Below are positions 1 to 8,251 of a DNA stretch of 45,108 nt, piece by piece (the first letter of the stretch is position 1; each line of letters opens with the position of its first letter). The stretch is from assembly GCF_001277135.1 (NCBI RefSeq), contig NZ_LHCF01000003.1, forward strand, positions 1 through 45,108, in the 5' to 3' direction. The position numbers and the translations under genes were made by a program. A model generated the notes under the pieces. It had not been told where the DNA came from and ran no database searches. It saw only the letters and a list, made by a program, of their open reading frames with translations. This DNA is from Candidatus Phytoplasma pruni (GTDB taxonomy: Bacteria > Bacillota_I > Bacilli_A > Acholeplasmatales > Acholeplasmataceae).

Positions 1-26
1 GGAAAAAGAGTAACAACAATTAATCA

Positions 27-971
27 TTGCTCAAAGAACTAACTGATCTTTTAGCATGTAAAGCCGGCGAAAATATGGATGATGATTGGATCGATAAAAC
101 TCAAGAAGATTTAGAAGAAGCTCATGATAAGGTGGATGAAATATTGGCGATATTAAGTTATGACTTAGTTTCTGCCAAAGATAAAGAAGAAATTAAGAAA
201 GAAATTTTAACTAAATGTTTTTTCGACGCCAAAGCGATTATTACTTCTAACCGAACTTTATTCGACCGATTAACTCATGAATTACAAAATAACCCTTCTA
301 TCCACAAAAAAACGATAACTTCTCTTCTTTCCAATCAAGAGTTAAAAAATTTAAATAACGATTCAACATCTAAAATAAATGTTGATTTTTACCAAGAAAA
401 AGAAATGATGGTTTTGTTGATTTTTCTGTTTACTTTGATGGAAATAGGTTTTTTGGTTTATTTATGGATTAATAAAAAACAAAAATTATCCTTTAAACCT
501 CAACAATGGAAAAATTGTTGCAATATCAAAACAGCAATAATGTTTATTGTCCTCCTTTTATGGTCTTTTTCTCTTTGTTTTTACCACTACCGTAATATCA
601 AAAGATCAGAAGTTGTCAAACCTTTATCCACTGTTGAATTATTCGATAAAATCGAAAAACATCAAATAAAAAATATTGTAGTTATAACTGAAAACAGTTT
701 GTTGGATGGACTGCATTATCAAGTTTTAACAGAAGATAAAATAAGCCATTTATTTGAAAACGAAATAAAACCAACTTTACATGCGCAAATGTTGAATAAA
801 ATTCATAATCATAAAATTAAAGATTTTTATTTTAAAGAAGCAAAAACTTTTAATTTATTGAGTTTTTACTTAAAAATGATTTTAATTATATCTTCTCTGA
901 TCTTTACTGTTTCTATTTTAACGAATATTAAAAAATTTTATCTTCAAAACAAGATGTCTCATTCCGAATAA
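27..971 (+). CDS. Membrane protein resembling the FtsH N-terminal region, no ATPase domain
   Basis: The ORF encodes up to 314 residues. It has a soluble acidic helical N-terminus (about 1-120) and three hydrophobic segments at about 126-148, 167-188 and 278-300. Between the second and third TM lies a ~90-residue stretch with the pattern of the FtsH extracytoplasmic domain (LSTVELFDKIEKHQIKNIVV, then a GL..Y strand). The last TM is followed by a stop where an FtsH would continue into its AAA+ module. An in-frame TAA lies directly upstream. The ORF opens at TTG 27 without a clear ribosome binding site, and ATG 75 is an alternative, so the start is uncertain. It could be the N-terminal remnant of a broken hflB or a stand-alone partner of the FtsH paralogues nearby. 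The FtsH resemblance is inferred from pattern only. A terminator follows. Confidence 0.6.
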   Translation: MLKELTDLLACKAGENMDDDWIDKTQEDLEEAHDKVDEILAILSYDLVSAKDKEEIKKEILTKCFFDAKAIITSNRTLFDRLTHELQNNPSIHKKTITSLLSNQELKNLNNDSTSKINVDFYQEKEMMVLLIFLFTLMEIGFLVYLWINKKQKLSFKPQQWKNCCNIKTAIMFIVLLLWSFSLCFYHYRNIKRSEVVKPLSTVELFDKIEKHQIKNIVVITENSLLDGLHYQVLTEDKISHLFENEIKPTLHAQMLNKIHNHKIKDFYFKEAKTFNLLSFYLKMILIISSLIFTVSILTNIKKFYLQNKMSHSE

Positions 972-1036
972 ATATCTTAATTTTTGTCTTTGTCTAAAGA
1001 TTTTGAAAAACAAAATAAAGATTATTTTTCACACCT

Positions 1037-1256
1037 AAAACAAGTTCTTTTTCGTCGGGACTTGTTTTTTTTTTTTGTGTATAATAATTTTTAATAATTT
1101 AATTTTCTAAATTATTAAAAATTAATTCCAAAATGAAGAAAGGTTAAAAAAAGAAATGAATTATAAAGAATTTATTCGGAAACATAAGAAAATAATAATG
1201 TTAGTAGCGATAGGGTTATTAGGGATTTTGCTGATAGTTGGCGTTTTTTTCGGAAT
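1037..1256 (+). repeat. Inverted repeat 1, arm A (terminator, promoter and leader codons)
   Basis: About 220 bp that recur in inverted orientation at 13255-13476 with only a few differences. The block contains the terminator hairpin, a TATAAT box (1080-1085), the AT-rich 5' leader, and the first ~35 codons of the following gene (MNYKEFIRKHKKIIM and the TM segment). The similarity stops just after the TM segment, so two different proteins share the same expression signal and membrane anchor. Confidence 0.85.
1038..1076 (+). terminator. Rho-independent terminator
   Basis: ACAAGTTC pairs with GGACTTGT around a TTTTTCGTCG loop and is followed by 12 T residues. It ends transcription of the upstream gene. 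A TATAAT box directly behind it starts the next unit. Confidence 0.85.
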
Positions 1257-2010
1257 TAAACGTTTTAGCAGTGTTTCAAACAAAATTGATCGCTCTAAAT
1301 TAGAAAAATTAACAGAACATGATAAACAAAAAATAGATTATATGAATAATATAGGAATATGTTTTTCTAGCGAATATTATTCTTTTTTTGTTTGGTTAAT
1401 AGAAAAAAATAATGATAACAAATATATATACGATAATTTAGATCGCAACCAAGCAAAACAAGTATTTAAATACAAAAAGGATACTATTTCTAACCAATTC
1501 CAAAAAATTGAGGACTGGAAAAGAGAAAGGGGACAACAAGAATTAATAAAACACAAAACTATAAAAATAAATTATGCTGTTATAGATAATAATAAAACAA
1601 AAATTGAAAAAATGGAGCAACTTAATAAAAAATCGCAGAAAGAAAAAATTATTTTTCCACTTTATAATGAAAAAAACCAAATCATTAAAATAGAATATTT
1701 TCAAAATAATAATAGAGGAGGCGACTTGTCGCTAGAATTAACATATGATATAAAGTATGATTCAGAAAATAGATTAACACGAATTATTAAAAATTCAAAA
1801 ACACCAAAAATTTTCGATATATCTTATAAAAATAATTATTTAGATAAAGTAAAAGTTTCTCTTGGCAATATAACAAACAAAGAAGAATATGTATTTCATT
1901 ATAGCGATGCACAGCAATTAGAACATATAATATATAAAAAAAACATTGATAAACCGCAAAGTCAACAATTTGACTTTTTTATATTACAAGAAAAAAATAA
2001 TCAAGAATAG
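1156..2010 (+). CDS. Membrane-anchored protein, function unknown
   Basis: 284 residues. A positively charged N-terminus (MNYKEFIRKHKK) precedes one TM segment (about 14-35), so the rest should face outwards. The C-terminal half (about 165-275) contains repeated Y-x-x-x-x-x-I/L strands (YNEKNQIIKIEY, YDIKYDSENRLTRI, ISYKNNYLDKVKV) that resemble YD/RHS-like beta repeats, though too weakly to assign. The first ~35 residues match the N-terminus of the OppA-like protein on the minus strand at 13352. The gene is followed after 9 bases by an FtsH paralogue whose Shine-Dalgarno overlaps this stop codon, so the two are probably co-translated. Confidence 0.75.
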   Translation: MNYKEFIRKHKKIIMLVAIGLLGILLIVGVFFGIKRFSSVSNKIDRSKLEKLTEHDKQKIDYMNNIGICFSSEYYSFFVWLIEKNNDNKYIYDNLDRNQAKQVFKYKKDTISNQFQKIEDWKRERGQQELIKHKTIKINYAVIDNNKTKIEKMEQLNKKSQKEKIIFPLYNEKNQIIKIEYFQNNNRGGDLSLELTYDIKYDSENRLTRIIKNSKTPKIFDISYKNNYLDKVKVSLGNITNKEEYVFHYSDAQQLEHIIYKKNIDKPQSQQFDFFILQEKNNQE

Positions 2011-2019
2011 GACTTATGT

Positions 2020-3615
2020 ATGCTTAATATAGTTAGAAATGGAAAATATAAAAAATATTTTAAAAAAAATAATATATTTATGATTTTATTAATTTGGTTA
2101 TCTTTTTTTAGCATTATGGAATATTATTTTAATAATACAGTAATTTTAAATAGAAATAAAAATCTTTTTTATAAATGTGTATATAATATATTCGATGCGA
2201 ATAAATTATTTTTGCGTATTATAATGAAAATTTATCCTATTATATTTAGTTATTATATTATGAATAGTATCATATTATACAGTTCGAATGAAATAAATTC
2301 TACACCTCATTCTTCCTCTAAACAAAAATCTCAATTTACTTTTAAAGATGTGGCTGGCAACGAAGAAGAAAAAGAAGAAATGCAAGAATTAATTGATTTT
2401 TTAAAAAATCCTAAAAAATACCAAGATATAGGGGCTTCTATTCCGAAAGGAGTTTTATTAGAAGGACCGCCAGGAACTGGTAAAACTTTATTAGCGAAAG
2501 CGGTTGCTGGAGAAGCAAATGTTCCTTTTTATTCAGTATCTGGTTCTCAATTTGATGGTATTTTAGTTGGGTTAGGATCTAAAAAAATTAGGGAATTATT
2601 TCAACAATTAAGACATTTAACTACTTGTGTTTTATTTATTGATGAAATAGATGCTTTAGGTAAAAAACGTGGTCAATCTGAAAATAAACATGAACAAACT
2701 TTAAACCAATTACTGACAGAAATAGATGGTTTTAATACTTCTTCAGGGATTTTAATTATCGGCGCCACTAATAGAGCTGATATATTAGATCCAGCTTTAC
2801 TTCGTCCCGGACGATTTGATCGTATTTTTAAAGTAGGATTGCCGAATGCGAAAGCGAGAAAAGCGATTTTAGAAGTGCACGCTAAAAATAAAAAACTAGA
2901 TCCATCAGTTGATTTAGAACAAATCGCTAAACAAACACCTTCTATGAGTGGGGCCCAATTAGCTGCTGTTTTAAATGAAGCTTCTATTTTAACAGTTAGA
3001 AATGATAAAGAAACAATAACAAATGAAGAATTATATGAAGCTATTGATCGTGTTTTAATGGGTCCAGCGAAAAAATCAAGAAAATACGATGAAGAAGAAA
3101 GAAAAATGGTAGCTTATCATGAAGCGGGGCACGCTGTTATTGGTTTAAAGTTAAAACATGCTCCTAAAGTACATAAAGTAACTATTATCCCAAGAGGCAA
3201 TGCTGGTGGTTATAATTTAATGTTGCCAGAAAAAGAAACTTTCTTTTCTTCTAAAAAAAGAATGTTAGCTAATATTATCTCTTATTTAGGCGGCAGAGCG
3301 GCCGAAGAATTAATGTTTGATGATATTTCTAACGGAGCTTATGGAGATTTTAAATCTGCCACTCAAATAGCGACCCAAATGGTAACTAAATTAGGGATGT
3401 CTGATTTAGGACCGATGCAGAATGATAATAATTCTTTTATGCGTAACGAAATAGTAGAAAAAGAAATTAAAAAAATCATCGATGAATGTATGGAAGAAAC
3501 AAGAAAAATAATTAAAGAAAATAAAGATTTATTAGATAAAATAGCTAACACATTGTTAGAACAAGAAACTATCGTCAAAGAACAATTAGAACAAATAGTT
3601 AATCAGAACAATTGA
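2020..3615 (+). CDS. hflB: FtsH/HflB paralogue with altered pore loop
   Basis: 531 residues; FtsH is a membrane AAA+ zinc metalloprotease that unfolds and degrades membrane and regulatory proteins. Two TM segments (about 20-38 and 68-88) flank a short external loop, smaller than in classical FtsH. Walker A GPPGTGKT is at about 149-156, Walker B is LFIDEID, the second region of homology ends LLRPGRFDR, and the zinc site HEAGH is at 367-371 with the third ligand expected in [10 protein letters not shown]. The central pore loop, [10 protein letters not shown] in the sister copy, reads [10 protein letters not shown] here, so the aromatic pore residue is lost. The start ATG 2020 is preceded by AGGA eight bases upstream. 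ATPase and protease look intact, but substrate threading may be impaired or altered. Confidence 0.92.
   Translation: MLNIVRNGKYKKYFKKNNIFMILLIWLSFFSIMEYYFNNTVILNRNKNLFYKCVYNIFDANKLFLRIIMKIYPIIFSYYIMNSIILYSSNEINSTPHSSSKQKSQFTFKDVAGNEEEKEEMQELIDFLKNPKKYQDIGASIPKGVLLEGPPGTGKTLLAKAVAGEANVPFYSVSGSQFDGILVGLGSKKIRELFQQLRHLTTCVLFIDEIDALGKKRGQSENKHEQTLNQLLTEIDGFNTSSGILIIGATNRADILDPALLRPGRFDRIFKVGLPNAKARKAILEVHAKNKKLDPSVDLEQIAKQTPSMSGAQLAAVLNEASILTVRNDKETITNEELYEAIDRVLMGPAKKSRKYDEEERKMVAYHEAGHAVIGLKLKHAPKVHKVTIIPRGNAGGYNLMLPEKETFFSSKKRMLANIISYLGGRAAEELMFDDISNGAYGDFKSATQIATQMVTKLGMSDLGPMQNDNNSFMRNEIVEKEIKKIIDECMEETRKIIKENKDLLDKIANTLLEQETIVKEQLEQIVNQNN
2335..3424 (+). repeat. Inverted repeat 2, arm A (hflB AAA+/protease region)
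   Basis: This ~1.09 kb stretch of the plus-strand hflB copy is nearly identical in long blocks to 9713-10805 on the minus strand. The pore-to-Walker-B part (about 2545-2760) is clearly diverged, which gives a mosaic pattern. Confidence 0.85.
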
Positions 3616-3639
3616 AACATATAATACAAACATAAAACA

Positions 3640-3668
3640 AAAAAGAACCCTTTTAAGGGTTCTTTTTA
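3640..3668. terminator. Bidirectional terminator between converging genes
   Basis: AAAAAGAACCC and GGGTTCTTTTTA form a symmetrical hairpin with A/T runs on both sides, between the end of hflB and the end of the minus-strand methyltransferase gene. Confidence 0.85.
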
Positions 3669-3727
3669 TATTGATAAAATTTTTATCAGATAAAGATTAT
3701 TTTTAGTATAAAGAAGTAATAGAAGTT

Positions 3728-4447
3728 TTATTTTAATAAATACATTAAAATACTACCAGCAACATTAACATTTAAACTTTCTACCGAAGAAGTGTCGATA
3801 TTAATAAAATAAGACGAAAGACCTTTGACTTCTTGAGAAATACCAGACCCTTCATTCCCTACCACTAAAGCTCTTTTTTTATTTTGTAAAAATTCTTGGT
3901 TTAATTCTTTTAAATCAATAGTTTTTTCATTAACAGAAGAACTGAAAATATAAGTGTTATCTGTTTTTAAATTGTTTAAAAAAGAGACGGTATCGCCTCT
4001 TTCTAAAAATAAATTAAAAAAAGCTCCTTGGGTAGCGGCGATCACTTTTTCATTATAAAAGTCAACACTTTTATCGCTGAAAAAAACATGTTTAAAACCG
4101 AAAGCGCTAGCGCTTCTTAATAATGTACCAGTATTACCAGGGTCTTGAACATCATCTAAGACTAAAATTTTATCACTTTGTAAAACGTTTTTTTTCATTT
4201 GACAAACTGCTACTTGAGAATATAAAACTTTATTTTTATTTAATTCTCTCATTAAGTAATCTTCCATCAGAATACCTTCGTGTTGGTCGGTATTATTAGT
4301 ATAAAGTTCTAAAACAACCCCGCTTTTTAAAGCTTCTTCAACTAAATGCTCTCCAAAAACTAAAAATTCTTGGTATAAATCGCGATATTTTTTTAAAGCT
4401 AATTTTTTTAATTTTTTAAATTTAGGATTTTTTTTAGATAAAATCAT
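3728..4447 (-). CDS. TrmH/SpoU-family RNA 2'-O-methyltransferase (YsgA-like)
   Basis: 239 residues. An N-terminal L7Ae-like substrate domain (FLVFGEHLVEEAL at about 27-39) is followed by a SPOUT domain. The three SpoU motifs are visible: LDDVQDPGNTGTLLRSASAF (motif 1, the catalytic Arg lies in it), ALVVGNEGSGIS (motif 2) and SVESLNVNVAGSILMYLL (motif 3, SAM-binding knot). The family 2'-O-methylates ribose in rRNA or tRNA using S-adenosylmethionine. The N-terminus resembles Bacillus YsgA more than RlmB, so the target nucleotide is not predicted. It is the last gene of a minus-strand housekeeping run. Confidence 0.9.
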   Translation of the reverse strand: MILSKKNPKFKKLKKLALKKYRDLYQEFLVFGEHLVEEALKSGVVLELYTNNTDQHEGILMEDYLMRELNKNKVLYSQVAVCQMKKNVLQSDKILVLDDVQDPGNTGTLLRSASAFGFKHVFFSDKSVDFYNEKVIAATQGAFFNLFLERGDTVSFLNNLKTDNTYIFSSSVNEKTIDLKELNQEFLQNKKRALVVGNEGSGISQEVKGLSSYFINIDTSSVESLNVNVAGSILMYLLK

Positions 4448-4486
4448 GGTTATTTTCTTTCTTAGATATATTTTTAATCAATCAAA

Positions 4487-4945
4487 TTACTTCGTAGCGA
4501 GAAGAGTATTTTGCCTTTCTTGAATCATTTTTAACAATAAAGTCCAAGGCATACTGGCGCATTTAAATTTGCCAGGAAAATGGATCACATTTTCTAAAAT
4601 ATGCAATTCTTCTTTTAAAACTTTTTTATCAAAAGGTTTATTTTCTAATAAATTAAGAAAATGATTTATTTTTTCGATACTTTCTTCTAAAGTGTTATTT
4701 TTCAAATGAATAGACATGAGCGAAGCGGAAGCTACTAAAATAGAACAACCTTGTAATTCGTATCTAATATTAACAATCTTATTCTTTTCCAAAGTCACTT
4801 GAAGAGTTATTTCATCACCACAAGAAAAGTTTTTCTGTTGAGATAGGTAGGAATGAGGATTATTTTTTTCTAACCCTATATTAACAGGATTTTTATAATG
4901 TTTTAAGATTAATTGACGATACAATTCTTGTTTAGACATCACCAA
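4487..4945 (-). CDS. sufU: SufU/IscU-like iron-sulfur scaffold or sulfur-relay protein
   Basis: 152 residues at most. The N-terminus (LYRQLILKHYKNPVNIG) is that of SufU. The three conserved cysteines sit in SCGDE, GCSIL and KFKCASMPW. The extra ~20 residues between the second and third Cys are the Gram-positive SufU insertion. SufU accepts sulfur from the cysteine desulfurase SufS for Fe-S cluster assembly; neither SufS nor SufB is in this window. Three start codons stand in a row (TTG 4945, GTG 4942, ATG 4939) behind AAAGAG. The ATG fits family alignments best, so the true protein probably lacks the first two residues. Confidence 0.9.
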   Translation of the reverse strand: MVMSKQELYRQLILKHYKNPVNIGLEKNNPHSYLSQQKNFSCGDEITLQVTLEKNKIVNIRYELQGCSILVASASLMSIHLKNNTLEESIEKINHFLNLLENKPFDKKVLKEELHILENVIHFPGKFKCASMPWTLLLKMIQERQNTLLATK

Positions 4946-4984
4946 AAGAACTCTTTCTTTTCCAATAAATTAAAAGACTATTTT

Positions 4985-6232
4985 TTAATTAAAAACGATT
5001 AAAGCTTTAAATTTATTTTTTTTAGTTAATAAAACGTATTTATCATATAAAGCGTCTTTAGAGCTTAAAAGATAATCTATTTGTTTAACAGGATTTTTAA
5101 AAATTTTCACTGATCCTGAAGAAATGATTTTTTTAGCTTCGTTTTTAGAAGCAGTTAGTTGGGTTTGCGCCAAAACGTCCACTAAAGGCAGATCAGTATT
5201 AGTTTGCACAGTTACTAAGTGTTTTTGCAATAACACAAAATCTTCTTTTTGAAAAACATGTTTTTTAGAGAATAAAATCTCGTTAACTTGAAAACATTCT
5301 TTAAAAGCCTCTTCTCCGTATAAAAAAGTAACAATACTTTTAGCTAATTCTTTTTGAGCTTTTCTTTGTTGTGGATTTTGTTGAACCTCTTCTTCTAATG
5401 CCATAATAAAAGTTGGTTTTAACAAAGTTAAAGTTTTTAAATAATTAACTACATCATTATCAGCCGTATTTAAGAAATATTGGTAAATTTGATAAGGACT
5501 CGTTAATTTTTGGTCTAACCATAAAGTATTTTTTTCACTTTTGCCAAATTTAACCCCTTGACTATTTAACAATAAAGGGATGCTCATACCGACTGGTTTT
5601 TCCTCTAGGGGGGTTTTTTCTAATTTACGAATTAATTCTAAACCGCTGGTAATATTGCCCCATTGATCAGAACCACCCATTTGTAGTTTAATTTGTTTAT
5701 TTTTGTATAATTGATGAAAATCTAAAGCTTGTAAAATCATATAAGAAAATTCCGAATAAGAAATCCCTGTTTTTAACCTTTTGGCTACTGTGTCTTTAGC
5801 GATCATATAATTAACGTTGAATAATTTTCCGTAAGTCCTAAAAAAGGTAATAAGATCTATTTGAGAAATCCAATCATAATTATTAAAAAATTCCACTTTA
5901 TGAGGGGATAAAATGTTAGTTAGTTGTTTTTGAATTTGCTCTACATTATGATAAATCGTTTCTTTAGAAAGTAAATTTCTTTCTTCAGTTTCTTTAGGAT
6001 CACCGATTAAACCAGTCGCTTGCCCGATCAAAATAAACGGAATATGACCTTTTTGTTGTAATAATAAAATAGTTGTAATTTGCACTAAATGACCTACAGT
6101 TAAAGAATTCCCAGTAGGATCGAAACCGCAATAAAAATTAATAGATTCGTTATTTAACATCTCTTCTAATCTTTTTTCATCGCTACAATCTTTTATTAAA
6201 TTACGCCATTTTAATTCTTGAAATAACAGCAT
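4985..6232 (-). CDS. tyrS: Tyrosyl-tRNA synthetase
   Basis: 415 residues, a normal length for bacterial TyrRS; it charges tRNA-Tyr. Visible are the class I nucleotide-binding start (YCGFDPTGNSLTVGHL, HIGH-like), the tyrosine-pocket region QMGGSDQWGNI, the KMSKS-like loop VKFGKSEKN and a C-terminal S4 RNA-binding domain (about 340-410). The gene opens a few bases after an AGGAG ribosome binding site (GGAGTTAATAATG on the minus strand). No T-box leader is seen in the short upstream gap. Confidence 0.97.
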   Translation of the reverse strand: MLLFQELKWRNLIKDCSDEKRLEEMLNNESINFYCGFDPTGNSLTVGHLVQITTILLLQQKGHIPFILIGQATGLIGDPKETEERNLLSKETIYHNVEQIQKQLTNILSPHKVEFFNNYDWISQIDLITFFRTYGKLFNVNYMIAKDTVAKRLKTGISYSEFSYMILQALDFHQLYKNKQIKLQMGGSDQWGNITSGLELIRKLEKTPLEEKPVGMSIPLLLNSQGVKFGKSEKNTLWLDQKLTSPYQIYQYFLNTADNDVVNYLKTLTLLKPTFIMALEEEVQQNPQQRKAQKELAKSIVTFLYGEEAFKECFQVNEILFSKKHVFQKEDFVLLQKHLVTVQTNTDLPLVDVLAQTQLTASKNEAKKIISSGSVKIFKNPVKQIDYLLSSKDALYDKYVLLTKKNKFKALIVFN

Positions 6233-6284
6233 TATTAACTCCTTTAAATGATTTTTTGAAAAAAATAAATTTCTTATATAATTT

Positions 6285-6315
6285 AAAAAACGAGATTAAA
6301 ATAATCTCGTTTTTT
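6285..6315 (-). terminator. Terminator of the rpsP-trmD-rplS unit
   Basis: A hairpin with 13-base arms (AAAAAACGAGATT and AATCTCGTTTTTT) lies between the end of rplS and the start of tyrS, with a T run on the minus strand. Confidence 0.85.
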
Positions 6316-6341
6316 CATGATTCAAAATCTTTTTTATTAAA

Positions 6342-6716
6342 TTATTTCTTAAAATTAAAAAAATTATTTTTTTCTTTAATTCTAGCGGCTTTAGCTGAAA
6401 GTTTTCTGATGTAATAAAGTTTAGAACGTCTTACGATTCCGCGACGAATTACTTCTATTTTTTCATATAAAGGCGAATGAATTGGAAAAATTCTTTCTAC
6501 TCCTACGCCAGAATAAACTTTTCTTACAGTAATGTTTTCAGAAATGTTGCTACCTTGACGTCTAATAACTAATCCTTCAAATGTTTGAATTCTTTTTTTG
6601 TTACCTTCTTCAATTTTAATGTAAACTTTTACAGTATCGCCTGGTTTGAAATCAGGAACACTTTTTAAATTGTTTTCGTTAATTGAATTGAGTAATTCTT
6701 GTCCTTTTAAATTCAT
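6342..6716 (-). CDS. rplS: 50S ribosomal protein L19
   Basis: 124 residues. L19 sits at the 30S-50S interface. The sequence shows the KOW-like core ([20 protein letters not shown], then [12 protein letters not shown]), [19 protein letters not shown], and the basic tail [17 protein letters not shown]. The order rpsP-trmD-rplS is the conserved bacterial arrangement. Confidence 0.97.
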   Translation of the reverse strand: MNLKGQELLNSINENNLKSVPDFKPGDTVKVYIKIEEGNKKRIQTFEGLVIRRQGSNISENITVRKVYSGVGVERIFPIHSPLYEKIEVIRRGIVRRSKLYYIRKLSAKAARIKEKNNFFNFKK

Positions 6717-6752
6717 GATTTTCTAATTTCCTTTATGAAAATAATCATCTTC

Positions 6753-7504
6753 TCAATCTTTTTTATTGATTTTTTGATTTTTAGTTTCTTTTTTAATTTC
6801 TTCTAATAATTGATGTTGTTTCTCGTTTAAAGTGGTTTTTTCTAATAAATCCGGTCTTTTTAAAAAAGTGTTTCTTAAACTTTCTTTTTCACGCCATTGA
6901 GTAATGTTTTCATGATGACCTGATAAAAGTATATCAGGAACTGATTTGTTTTGATAAGTTTGCGGTTTAGTGTATTGAGGATATTTCAATAAACCATTTT
7001 GATGAGAGTCGTTTAAATAAGATTCCTTTTTAATGACATCAGGAACTAATCTTGCAATAACGTCTATAAAAACTGTAGCCGCTATTTCGCCGCCAGTTAA
7101 GACGTAATCGCCAATGGAAATTTCTTCATCCACATAATCTAAAACTCTAGCATCTACACCTTCATAATTACCACATAAAATAACTAAATGAGAAAAATTT
7201 TGGGCATATTCAACAGCTTTTTGTTGGGTCAATACATTACCTTGAGGAGATAATAAAATTACTCTACTTTTAGAATAAGTTTTTATCTGTTGAAGAGCGT
7301 CGTAAAAAGGAGGAAATTTCAACAACATTCCTACATCTCCACCGTAAGGAATATCATCTATTTGATTGTGTTTATTATTGCTATATTTTCTTAAATCGTG
7401 AATTTCAAACTCAATTTGTTTGTTAATTTGAGCCCTTTTAATAATAGAATTGTTTAAAAAACTATCAAAAAAAAAGGAAAAATAGTAATAATATCAAATT
7501 TCAT
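6753..7504 (-). pseudogene. trmD: tRNA (guanine37-N1)-methyltransferase, out of frame at an A9/T9 run
   Basis: TrmD methylates G37 of tRNAs to prevent +1 frameshifting and is normally essential. The intact part (6753-7328, 191 residues) carries the SPOUT trefoil knot motifs ([25 protein letters not shown]) and the C-terminal tRNA-binding part ([13 protein letters not shown]). The missing N-terminus is present upstream: ATG 7504 gives [10 protein letters not shown] and then, after one base shift, [24 protein letters not shown] and IPYGGDVGM, which matches the family closely. The break is at nine T residues (plus-strand A9, 7467-7475); ten would give a 250-residue protein. All other conserved positions are kept. 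Assembly error or slippage-tolerant expression therefore seems likelier than long-standing decay. Confidence 0.85.
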
Positions 7505-7541
7505 TTTTATAAAAGCCTTTTCACCAACTTACACCAACAAT

Positions 7542-7568
7542 TAACCTAAAATATTATATTTTAGGTTA
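7542..7568 (-). promoter_or_regulatory. Perfect 13-bp palindrome between rpsP and trmD
   Basis: TAACCTAAAATAT and ATATTTTAGGTTA flank a single T. There is no T run after it on either strand, so it is not a classical terminator. It lies where rimM is found in many bacteria, between the rpsP stop and the trmD start. An RNA-processing or attenuation role is possible but not shown. Confidence 0.55.
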
Positions 7569-7583
7569 GGAAAAATATTGATT

Positions 7584-7832
7584 TTACGCTTGTTTATTAT
7601 TGTTTTTGTATTTTTTTAATAAATTGTGAACAGTTTTTGTAGGTTCTCCGCCGACTGAACGCCATTTATCAATTTTCTCAACATCTAAATTAATTAAATT
7701 TTTGAATGGTTCATAAGTTCCTAAAATCTCTAAAAATTTACCATCTCTTTTATTTTTGGAAGTTATAGCAACTACACGATAAAAAGGTTTTTTATGAGCA
7801 CCAAAACGTTGTAAACGAATTTTAACTGACAT
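7584..7832 (-). CDS. rpsP: 30S ribosomal protein S16
   Basis: 82 residues, the normal size. The N-terminus MSVKIRLQRFGAHKKPFYRV and the segment GKFLEILGTYEP are diagnostic for S16, which stabilises the 30S central/5' region. It is the first gene of the rpsP-trmD-rplS run, 40-70 bases behind a consensus promoter. Confidence 0.97.
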   Translation of the reverse strand: MSVKIRLQRFGAHKKPFYRVVAITSKNKRDGKFLEILGTYEPFKNLINLDVEKIDKWRSVGGEPTKTVHNLLKKYKNNNKQA

Positions 7833-7876
7833 TTTTATTCCAAACCTACTTTCTTTAAAAATACTCTATCTCATTA

Positions 7877-7905
7877 ATTATAAAACAAAAAACCATATCT
7901 GTCAA
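7877..7905 (-). promoter_or_regulatory. Consensus sigma-70 promoter of rpsP
   Basis: On the minus strand TTGACA (7905-7900) is followed by exactly 17 bases and TATAAT (7882-7877), a perfect match to the consensus, about 45 bases upstream of the rpsP start codon. Confidence 0.85.
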
Positions 7906-8171
7906 CAACTTAAATATAATAAATAATAATATTATTATATAATAAGTTTTATTGTTTATTATATTTAAATTTTTCATATAAAAAAACTTTTTAGATATTT
8001 TTTTATTTATATTTATTACAAGTAATATTATAAAGAAAATTATATGTTTTTTTTAATATTTATATTGTAAAAAGTCATTTTTCTTTTATCTGAAAGTTTT
8101 TTTATATATTAATTAAGCGAAAAAGGTTAATTGAGAATGTTTTTTTTACTAAAAAGATATGTATCCTAAAT

Positions 8172-8209
8172 CATTATATCAACAAACAACCAAGATACAT
8201 GATATAATG
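8172..8209. promoter_or_regulatory. 10-bp inverted repeat overlapping a TATAAT box
   Basis: CATTATATCA (8172-8181) and TGATATAATG (8200-8209) are perfect inverted copies. The right arm contains TATAAT and lies 43 bases ahead of the decayed ATPase start, which is a plausible operator-promoter overlap. The rest of 7906-8251 is AT-rich (runs of A/T, no ORF, no tRNA) and I see no other signal there. Confidence 0.4.
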
Positions 8210-8251
8210 TTTATTTCAATAAAGCTTTTAAAAAGGGATTTATTATATTTC

